From QHXQ01 sp036389375 (GTDB lineage Bacteria; Acidobacteriota; Blastocatellia; Pyrinomonadales; Pyrinomonadaceae): a stretch of 54,547 nucleotides of DNA. The notes below the pieces were generated by a model. It did not search any database. It had not been told where the DNA came from and saw nothing but the letters and a program-made list of their open reading frames with translations. Below, piece after piece: positions 32,281 through 39,236 of the stretch; position 1 is the first letter of the stretch; every line of letters starts with the position of its first letter. The stretch spans positions 1 through 54,547 of the forward strand of contig DASVQA010000193.1 of assembly GCA_036389375.1 (NCBI GenBank), written 5' to 3'. The position numbers and the translations under genes are program-made.

Positions 32281-32366
32281 GCCGGTGTGGCGAAATTGGT
32301 ATACGCACCAGACTCAAAATCTGGCGGGGTTCACTCCCCATGTCGGTTCGAGTCCGACCTCCGGCA
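32281..32366 (+). tRNA. tRNA-Leu (CAA anticodon)
   Basis: The 86-nt gene has all parts of a class II tRNA. Acceptor GCCGGTG pairs with CTCCGGC except for a U-U at pair 6-67. D-arm GCG..CGC carries TTGGT. The anticodon stem CCAGA/TCTGG surrounds the loop CTCAAAA, so the anticodon is CAA (Leu). A long variable arm (GGGG/CCCC) is present, and the T-arm is GTCGG-TTCGAGT-CCGAC. The discriminator base is A, and CCA is not encoded. Confidence 0.95.
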
Positions 32367-32432
32367 TTCAAAAATAAGAAAGCTCAAGCTGGTGGCCGTC
32401 ACTCCGCTACAGGTCTGTCCGAGGGGGGCTAA

Positions 32433-32461
32433 TTGATATAGCTCGGCCGGTCGTTTATAAT
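32433..32461 (+). promoter_or_regulatory. Strong predicted promoter for the ECF sigma-kinase pair
   Basis: TTGATA (32433-32438) and the consensus TATAAT (32456-32461) have the optimal 17-base spacing; the ECF start is 51 bases after the -10. This is the clearest sigma-70 promoter of the window, which implies constitutive housekeeping transcription rather than autoregulation by the ECF factor itself. Confidence 0.78.
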
Positions 32462-32512
32462 TGCGGCTGGCGCATTAGTTAAGTCGGTTTTTTATTAGCG
32501 AAAGTTCCCCCT

Positions 32513-33082
32513 TTGGTCACCTCCGCGCAGCAAGAAGTAACCCGGCTGCTCATCCGGCTGACGGACGGCGATGGCGCTGTCTTAGATGACCTGTTGCCGG
32601 TCGTCTACGCCGAGTTACGCCGCTTGGCCGGGAACTACCTGCGCCGCGAGCGGGCCGGGCACACGCTGCAACCCACCGCGCTCGTCCACGAAGCCTATCT
32701 CCGGCTCGTCGATCAGACACAGGTACAGTGGCAGAACCGCGCGCACTTCTTCGGCGTCGCGGCGCAGATGATGCGCCGCATTCTGGTTGATCATGCGCGC
32801 AGCCAGCAAGCGGAAAAGCGTGGTGGCAGCATCCAAAAGCTCGCGCTCGATGAGAACATAGACGTGTCGGGCGAACGCGCCGCCGACCTCGTCTCGCTCG
32901 ACGAGGCGCTCGAACGCCTCGCCGAGCTAGACCCGCAGAAGAGTCGCATCGTGGAGTTGCGTTTCTTCACCGGCCTCTCGGTCGAAGAGACGGCGGAAGT
33001 GCTCGGCGTCAGCGCCCCGACGGTCAAGCGCCAGTGGCGCATGGCTAAAGCATGGCTCTACGGACAAGTGCAAAAACAGTGA
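32513..33082 (+). CDS. ECF-type RNA polymerase sigma factor
   Basis: The product has 189 residues and begins at a TTG at 32513; no ATG fits the family start (QEVTRLLIRLTDGD). Region 2 has LPVVYAELRRLAGNYLRRER, TLQPTALVHEAYLRLV and NRAHFFGVAAQMMRRILVDH, and region 4 has LDEALERLAELDPQKSRIVE and RFFTGLSVEETAEVLGVSAP ending in TVKRQWRMAKAWL. This is the ECF group that in Acidobacteria and Planctomycetes is placed directly before large Ser/Thr kinases, as here. No anti-sigma factor is present; members of this group are thought to be controlled through the linked kinase. The stop codon overlaps the left arm of a repeat that leads to the kinase ATG 95 bases later. Confidence 0.92.
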   Translation: MVTSAQQEVTRLLIRLTDGDGAVLDDLLPVVYAELRRLAGNYLRRERAGHTLQPTALVHEAYLRLVDQTQVQWQNRAHFFGVAAQMMRRILVDHARSQQAEKRGGSIQKLALDENIDVSGERAADLVSLDEALERLAELDPQKSRIVELRFFTGLSVEETAEVLGVSAPTVKRQWRMAKAWLYGQVQKQ

Positions 33083-33173
33083 CGAGTGGCAAGCACAGTG
33101 ACAGGTGACGAGTGACGAGTGACGAGCAGGCGACAAGTTAAAAACTTGTCACTTGTCACCCGGCACTGTTTTT
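33072..33173 (+). repeat. Stop-to-start inverted repeat, GTGACGAG unit, second copy
   Basis: AAAAACAGTG (33072-33081), overlapping the sigma-factor stop (33080-33082), is complementary to CACTGTTTTT (33164-33173), which ends 4 bases before the kinase ATG. An inner 8-bp stem GACAAGTT/AACTTGTC (33132-33139 and 33143-33150) has a 3-nt loop. Between them are three tandem GTGACGA copies. The stretch 33144-33167 matches 18249-18272 with one change. There is no Shine-Dalgarno before the kinase ATG. Confidence 0.7.
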
Positions 33174-33177
33174 TTCC

Positions 33178-36100
33178 ATGACCCCCGAACGTTGGAAACA
33201 GATCGAGGAAGTATTTCAGGTCGCCATTGATCTGCCGGCGAGCGAGCGCGCGCAGTACATCGCCACGTGCTGTGCGGGCGACGATGAGTTGAACGCGCAG
33301 GTGGCCGCGCTCATCGCGCAGCACGACGCTGCCGGCGAGTTCATCGAAGCGCCCGCGTTCGCCGTCACAGACCTGCGCCACCTGACGCAGACGCCCACCA
33401 CGACGCCGCCGACCGGCGCATTCGTTGACCCGACCATCGGGCGGCGCGTCGGCGCGTATCAGATCGTGCGCGAGATCGGGCGCGGCGGCATGGGCGCGGT
33501 CTATCTGGCGGAGCGCGCCGACGGCGAGTTTCGCCAGCGCGTGGCCATCAAACTGATCAAACGCGGGATGGACACGGACTTCATCCTGCGCCGCTTCCGT
33601 CACGAGCGCCAGATTCTCGCCACGCTCGATCATCCGAACATCGCGCGCCTCTTAGACGGCGGCACGACCACCGACGGACTGCCCTTCTTCGTCATGGAGC
33701 ACATCGAGGGGCTGCCCGTCTATCGCTACTGCGACGAGCACAAGCTGCCCATCGCCGAACGCCTCCGCCTCTTCAGTCAAATCTGCGAGGCGGTGCATTA
33801 CGCGCACCGCAATCTCGTCATCCACCGCGACATCAAGCCCAGCAACATCCTCGTCACGAGCGAGGGCGTGCCGAAGCTGTTGGACTTCGGCATCGCCAAG
33901 ATGCTCAACCCCGATCTGATCGGCGACATCACGCACGACCCGACCGCCACCGCCATGCGCCTGATGACGCCCGAATATGCCAGCCCCGAACAGGCGCAGG
34001 GGCAGACCGTCACGCCGACGACCGACGTGTACAGTCTCGGCGTGCTGCTGTACGAACTGCTGACCGGGCATCGCCCCTACCGGCTGCGCAACCGCGCGCC
34101 GCACGAGATCGCCCGCATCATCTGCGAGGAAGAACCCGTCCCCTTAAGCGCCGTCATCTCGCGCCCCGACGATCTGCTGCCGACCTATCCGATGAACGAG
34201 GAGACGACGACGCTCAACTACCTCTATTGGAGTCGGCGCGCAAACGTCGAATCGCTCAGGCGTGCGCTCTCCGGCGATCTGGAAAACGTGGTGATGAAGG
34301 CGCTGCGCAAAGAACCGACGCAGCGTTATCAATCGGTCGAGCATCTGCGCGAAGACATCGCGCGCTATCTCGAAGGGCGGCCCGTCTCCGCGCCGCCGTT
34401 TATTGCCACGCTCCTGAAGCCGCCGCCGGGCGAGCGCGCACACACCGACGAGCTATCGGTCGCCGTCCTGCCCTTCGGCTTGCTCGACGCGCCGGCCGCC
34501 GACGACACGGGCGACGAATATCTCGGTGTGGGCTTGGCCGATGCGCTCATCACGCGGCTCTCGAACGTGCGCCGGCTGGTTGTCCGCCCGACGAGCAGCG
34601 TCATGCAATACGGCGCAATGGACGAGCCGCTCGTGGCGGGTCAGCGGCTTGCGGTCAACTTCATCGTGTCCGGCGAGATCAAACGCGTGGACGAGACGCT
34701 GCGCGTCACCGTGCAACTGTTCAGCGTCGCGGAGGGCGCGACGCGCTGGGCCGCAGGCTTCGATCAGAAGTTGACGGACGTGCTGCAACTCGAAGATTTA
34801 CTCTCCGAGCAGATCGCCGGCATGCTCATTCCGCAGTTGACGGGTGAAGAACGCCAGCAACTCGCCAAGCGCGGCACGGATAACGCCGAGGCGTTCGAGG
34901 CTTACCTGCGCGGTCGTTATCATTTCCACAGTCTGACCGAAGAGGGTTTCGCCAAGGCGCTGGTTGATTATCATCGCGCCATCGCGCTCGACCCCGACTA
35001 TGCGCTCGCCTACGCCGGCATCGCCGACTACTACATCTTTCTCGGCATCTACGGCATCATGCCCTTCGCCGAAAGCTCTGCGGCGGCGAAGGAGGCGGCG
35101 CAGCGCGCCGTCGCGTTGGACGACATGCTGGCGGAAGCTTACGCCGCGCTCGGCTTCGCCACCGTCTGCCGCGACTTCGACTGGCGCACCGCCGAAGAAC
35201 ATCACCGCCGCGCGCTCGAACTCAACCCCAACAGCCCGACGGCGCACAACTGGTACAGTTTCAACCTGCTGCAACAGGCACGCTTCGACGAGGCGCGCGC
35301 CGAAGTTGACCGCGTGCTCGCGCTCGACCCGATGTCGCCGCTCGGCATCACGTCGCTGGCGTGGTGTCATTATCACGCCCGCCGCTTTGACGAGGCGCTG
35401 GCCGCCTATCGCAAGCTGATCGAAGCAGAGCCGCGCTTCGGCTACGGTCGCCTCGTCTATAGTTGGGCGCTTCGGTGCGCCGGGCGCTACGAGGAAGCGG
35501 TCACGCAGGCGGCGAAAGCGGTCGAACTCGCGGGCGACGGACAACTCTACCTGACCGGCCTCGGCGCGGCTTACGCCGCGGCCGGGCGCAACGACGATGC
35601 GCGCTCCATGCTCACGCTGCTGCGCGAACTGGCGCGCACGCGCTACGTCTCGCCCTATTGTCTCGCGCTCATCTATTGCTATCTCGGCGACAAGGAACAG
35701 GCGCTCGCGCTCCTCGAAGAAGCCGTGGCGATTGACGATGCGTGGGTCACATGGCTGGTCGTTGATCCGCAACTGGACGTGCTGCGCGGCGACCCGCGCT
35801 TCCTGACACTGGCCGAGCGCACGAACAATCCGGCCGCCGCGCTCGCCGCGACCGGGCTTGCGACGGGCGATAAGTCCATCGCCATTCTGCCGCTCAAAGT
35901 GCTCACGCCTGCGCGTGCTGACGATACGAGCGACGAATATCTCGGTCTCGGCCTCGCCGACGCGCTCATCACACGCCTGAGCCGCGTGCAGCAACTCATC
36001 GTGCGCCCGGCCAATAGCGTCCTGCGTTATCAGGGCGGCGACGCCGATCCGATTCAGGCGGGGCGCGAGTTGCAGGTCAACTACGTCGTCTCCGGCAACA

Positions 36101-38364
36101 TCCGGCGCGTCGGCGACCGCATCCGCGTGAGCGCGCAACTCCTGAGCGTGCAGGAGAGCGCGACGCGCTGGGCCGGGAAGTTTGACGAGCGCGCGGCGGA
36201 CGTGCTGCAACTCGAAGATTCCATCTCGAAACAGTTGGCGGGCGCACTCGTCCCGCACCTGACGGGCGACGAGCGCCAGCAACTCTCAAAGCGCGGCACG
36301 GACGACCCGGAGGCTTACGAAGCCTATCTGCGCGGGCGTTACTACTGGACTTCGATGAGCGCCACCGGCTTCGGTAAAGCCATGAGTTGCTTCCAGCGCG
36401 CCATCGAACTCGACCCCGCTTACGCCGCCGCCTATTCCGGTATCGCCGAGTATCACTGCTGGCAAGCGATCTACGGATTAATGCCGCCCGCCGAATCGCT
36501 CGCGGCCGCGCGCGCCGCCGCCCGCCGCGCCGTCGAACTCGATGAGACGCGCGCCGAAGCACACGCCGCGCAGGGCTTGGCGCTCCTGACGCACCAGACG
36601 CAGTGGCAGGCGGCGAGCGCCGCTTTCCTGCGCGCCATCGAATTGAACCCCAACTACGCCACCGCCCGCTCGAACTACGCCTGCCAGCTTGCGATGGAAG
36701 GGCGCTTCGACGAATCGATCATCGAAGCGCGGCGCGCGCGCGCGCTCGACCCGCTCAACCCCTTTAACGCATACATTCTCGCATGGTGTCTCTATCAGGC
36801 GCGGCGCTACGACGAGAACGTCGCGGAGTCGCGGCGACTGATCCAGAGCGAGCCGAGTTTCGGTTCCGCCTATTTCACTTTGAGTTGGACGCTCAGACGC
36901 ATCGGCGCGCATGCGGAAGCTGTCACGACCGCAGAGCAGGCGACGGAATTGATCGGCGGCATCCCGATGCTGCGCGCGGCGCTCGGCGCAGCCTACGCCG
37001 AAGCGGGGCAGCATGCGGAGGCGCGCCGCGTGCTCGCTGAACTCAGCGCACAGGCGGGCGCGCAGTTCGTCACGCCTTATCATCGCGCCCTCGTCCACCT
37101 CTATCTGGGGGAGCGCGAAGAGGCGCTGGCGCTCCTTGAAGAGAGCGTGGCGGCAAGCGACCCGTGGATCGTCTGGCTCGGCGTCGAACCGCAGTTAGAC
37201 CCCTTGCGCGATGAACCGCGCTTCGCCGCGCTGCTCCGGCGCACGGGTCAGCCGTTTGACGTGCGCACGAACGGCCGGCCAAGCCAACCTGCGCCCGCGC
37301 CGCCCGTCGCCGCCGCGCCCGTCGTGCCGGCGGGCCGGCCGACGCACGATTCGGGCGCGCTCCATGCTGCGTCCGCGTCCGCGCAGGGCACGCGCCATAC
37401 GGAAGATGAAGAGGCGAATCAACTCTACGTGGCGGGGCGCTACTACGCGACGCGGCGCACGGCCGAAGGCTTGCGGCAGGGGATCGAAAGACTTGAGCGG
37501 GCGGTCGCGCGTGCGCCGCAGTTTGCGTTAGCTTACGCGGAGTTGGCGGATTGCTACGCGCTCCTGAACTGGTACGTCGAGCCGCCGCCCGCAGAGGCTT
37601 GGGCGCGCGCCAAAGAGGCCGCGCTCCATGCGGTCGCGGCGGACGACAAGTTGGCCGAAGCGCACGCCTCGCTCGGCTTCGTCAAACTTCATTACGACCG
37701 CGACTGGGCGGGGGCGGAGCGCGAGTTTCGCCGTGCGCTCGAACTCAAACCTGAGAACGCCGCCGCGCATCGCTGGTACGCCTTCAGCCTCGCGGCGGCC
37801 GACCGGCGCGCAGAGGCGGTCGCGGAGATCAGACGCGCGCAGGAGATTTCGCCGCAGTCGCCCGTGATCGCAACTGCGGTGGCGAACGTGCTGTTTCTCG
37901 CGCGCCGGTTTGATGAAGCTATCGCGCAATGCCGGCGCGCGCTCGAACTCGATCCCGGCTCGGTCGCGGCCAACGTCGTGCTGCGCTGGGCCTACGAAGC
38001 GCAGGGGCTGCACGCGGAGGCGCTCGCCGCCTTCGAGCAGGAGCGCATCTTCGCGGGCGATACGCCGACGACGCGCGCCAAACACGCGCACGTGCTGGCG
38101 GCCTGCGGGCGCAAAGCGGAAGCGCGCGCCATCCTCGACGATCTGCTTGCGCGGCGCGACGAGCAATGGGTGACGGCTTACGAGATCGCCATCATCTTCT
38201 CGCTGCTCGACGACCGCGACCGCGCCTTCGAGTGGCTCGCACAGGCGGAACGCGAGCACGCCGTCGGTTTCACTTTTGTCCGCGTCGATCCACATCTTGA
38301 TAACCTGCGTGCCGACCCGCGCTTCGACGCCATCCTGCGCCGCACCGAAAGCACACCCGCTTAA
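33178..38364 (+). CDS. Ser/Thr protein kinase with duplicated FlgO-like/TPR tail
   Basis: The product has 1728 residues. After an N-terminal helical segment (about 1-85), the PknB-type kinase domain (about 95-395) shows IGRGGMGAVYLAE (P-loop), VAIKLIKRG (Lys), HRDIKPSNIL, LLDFGIAKML and TPEYASPEQAQGQ. A first module follows: a FlgO/TolB-like domain (about 424-560; VAVLPFGLLDA, DEYLGVGLADALITRLS) and TPR units (about 575-880). A second module repeats the same layout (about 895-1030, then 1045-1360; DEYLGLGLADALITRLS). A third TPR block (about 1410-1728) lacks the FlgO-like part. Between the second and third lies a Pro/Ala-rich linker. No membrane segment is seen. It very likely signals to the preceding ECF sigma factor. 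Confidence 0.93.
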   Translation: MTPERWKQIEEVFQVAIDLPASERAQYIATCCAGDDELNAQVAALIAQHDAAGEFIEAPAFAVTDLRHLTQTPTTTPPTGAFVDPTIGRRVGAYQIVREIGRGGMGAVYLAERADGEFRQRVAIKLIKRGMDTDFILRRFRHERQILATLDHPNIARLLDGGTTTDGLPFFVMEHIEGLPVYRYCDEHKLPIAERLRLFSQICEAVHYAHRNLVIHRDIKPSNILVTSEGVPKLLDFGIAKMLNPDLIGDITHDPTATAMRLMTPEYASPEQAQGQTVTPTTDVYSLGVLLYELLTGHRPYRLRNRAPHEIARIICEEEPVPLSAVISRPDDLLPTYPMNEETTTLNYLYWSRRANVESLRRALSGDLENVVMKALRKEPTQRYQSVEHLREDIARYLEGRPVSAPPFIATLLKPPPGERAHTDELSVAVLPFGLLDAPAADDTGDEYLGVGLADALITRLSNVRRLVVRPTSSVMQYGAMDEPLVAGQRLAVNFIVSGEIKRVDETLRVTVQLFSVAEGATRWAAGFDQKLTDVLQLEDLLSEQIAGMLIPQLTGEERQQLAKRGTDNAEAFEAYLRGRYHFHSLTEEGFAKALVDYHRAIALDPDYALAYAGIADYYIFLGIYGIMPFAESSAAAKEAAQRAVALDDMLAEAYAALGFATVCRDFDWRTAEEHHRRALELNPNSPTAHNWYSFNLLQQARFDEARAEVDRVLALDPMSPLGITSLAWCHYHARRFDEALAAYRKLIEAEPRFGYGRLVYSWALRCAGRYEEAVTQAAKAVELAGDGQLYLTGLGAAYAAAGRNDDARSMLTLLRELARTRYVSPYCLALIYCYLGDKEQALALLEEAVAIDDAWVTWLVVDPQLDVLRGDPRFLTLAERTNNPAAALAATGLATGDKSIAILPLKVLTPARADDTSDEYLGLGLADALITRLSRVQQLIVRPANSVLRYQGGDADPIQAGRELQVNYVVSGNIRRVGDRIRVSAQLLSVQESATRWAGKFDERAADVLQLEDSISKQLAGALVPHLTGDERQQLSKRGTDDPEAYEAYLRGRYYWTSMSATGFGKAMSCFQRAIELDPAYAAAYSGIAEYHCWQAIYGLMPPAESLAAARAAARRAVELDETRAEAHAAQGLALLTHQTQWQAASAAFLRAIELNPNYATARSNYACQLAMEGRFDESIIEARRARALDPLNPFNAYILAWCLYQARRYDENVAESRRLIQSEPSFGSAYFTLSWTLRRIGAHAEAVTTAEQATELIGGIPMLRAALGAAYAEAGQHAEARRVLAELSAQAGAQFVTPYHRALVHLYLGEREEALALLEESVAASDPWIVWLGVEPQLDPLRDEPRFAALLRRTGQPFDVRTNGRPSQPAPAPPVAAAPVVPAGRPTHDSGALHAASASAQGTRHTEDEEANQLYVAGRYYATRRTAEGLRQGIERLERAVARAPQFALAYAELADCYALLNWYVEPPPAEAWARAKEAALHAVAADDKLAEAHASLGFVKLHYDRDWAGAEREFRRALELKPENAAAHRWYAFSLAAADRRAEAVAEIRRAQEISPQSPVIATAVANVLFLARRFDEAIAQCRRALELDPGSVAANVVLRWAYEAQGLHAEALAAFEQERIFAGDTPTTRAKHAHVLAACGRKAEARAILDDLLARRDEQWVTAYEIAIIFSLLDDRDRAFEWLAQAEREHAVGFTFVRVDPHLDNLRADPRFDAILRRTESTPA

Positions 38365-38579
38365 CTCAAACCGCGCGCGGGTGCGGGCGCGGCGTAAACC
38401 AGCCGACTACTGCTCCGCTGTGCGCGTGTGCGCGCCTGCCTGAGCGCCGCCTTGTATTCGAGAAAGTCGAACGCTGCTTCGACGCCGCGCGATAACCCGT
38501 AGGCGAATCCGTCTGAGACGAGCGCCAGCAGAAAGCTGCCCGCTATCATTGCGCTGCCGATGATTAACCACATTAACAT
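38361..38579 (-). CDS. Small single-pass membrane protein, tentative
   Basis: A 72-residue frame starts at the ATG at 38579 (GAGG about 14 bases upstream; a GTG at 38603 would add eight residues). It has one hydrophobic stretch, WLIIGSAMIAGSFLLALV, then a soluble segment (GVEAAFDFLEYKAALRQART). It is convergent to the kinase gene and overlaps its end by four bases. No family is recognised. The hydrophobic pattern and position in a gap free of other genes favour a real gene, but it could be chance. Confidence 0.4.
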   Translation of the reverse strand: MLMWLIIGSAMIAGSFLLALVSDGFAYGLSRGVEAAFDFLEYKAALRQARTRAQRSSSRLVYAAPAPARGLS

Positions 38580-38833
38580 TATGCATCTCGACCTCACTTC
38601 CACTGTTGATGGCCAAAGCCTCGAAATCGCTCTCTACATGGTTAACGCGCAAGCCCGCGCGAAATAGGATCACGAAAGTCACGCCGGCCAACACTTTTTT
38701 TCTCACGCCCGCGCCACGTCTGCGCGCATCGCCTTGCTCTAGCCCGGCCACTTGGTCGGCGGGCGAGAAAGTTCCCCTAACGCGTGATCCCTTCTGCGCC
38801 GCGACTGCGCGTTAGCGTGTGGAGGGCAAGATC

Positions 38834-39115
38834 ATGCAGCGCGAGCGACAGGTCAGAATCATCAAGCGCAGCCAGAGCGAAGGCACGGCGCAGACGGCGA
38901 CCGAGCGTCGTCCGGTCAACGCCGAACGAGAGATGCGCGCGACCGTCAACGGTTGGATACAGGAACACCGGCAACGGTCGAGCGAACTCCGCCGCTCGCT
39001 CACGGTCGTCTTTGGCGCATCGGGCAATCAGCCCTGCGCGCCGCTTAACAACGGACGACTGACACCCGGTTCGAGCTTCGCGCAACTTGCTACCGCACAT
39101 GCGACTCCAGCTTAA
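38834..39115 (+). CDS. Small hypothetical protein, basic N-terminal half
   Basis: The protein has 93 residues; GGAGGG lies 7 bases before the ATG at 38834. The N-terminus is rich in Arg, Glu and Gln: RERQVRIIKRSQSEGTAQT, ATERRPVNAEREMRATVNGW and IQEHRQRSSELRRSL, which predicts charged amphipathic helices. The second half (VVFGASGNQPCAPLNN) is low in structure. I do not recognise a family. The good ribosome site and the non-random composition argue that it is translated. It precedes the S74 surface protein by 121 bases on the same strand. Confidence 0.62.
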   Translation: MQRERQVRIIKRSQSEGTAQTATERRPVNAEREMRATVNGWIQEHRQRSSELRRSLTVVFGASGNQPCAPLNNGRLTPGSSFAQLATAHATPA

Positions 39116-39236
39116 AAATTTCTTCAGCACGAATTTGGCATTCATAAGCGGCCGGGCGCACGGCGTCCCGCGCCGAAGCGGCGGGCGCGCAGACATAGAC
39201 GCGCGTTGCGCCAGCACAGACCAGAGGAGTAAGAAC

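Noticed and set aside
32124..32432. Plus-strand frames running through the tRNA-Leu gene
   Set aside because: They overlap the tRNA and a terminator hairpin, and no ribosome site is present.
33072..33173. Possible CRISPR or satellite array in the GTGACGAG repeats
   Set aside because: The units are only 8 bases, without spacers of constant size, and form an inverted repeat with the right side; no cas genes are near.
34798..36282. Long minus-strand frame (494 codons) opposite the Ser/Thr kinase gene
   Set aside because: It lies fully inside the duplicated kinase tail, has a biased Arg/Ala/Gly/Val composition without any recognisable domain, and comes from high GC content at third positions of the real gene.
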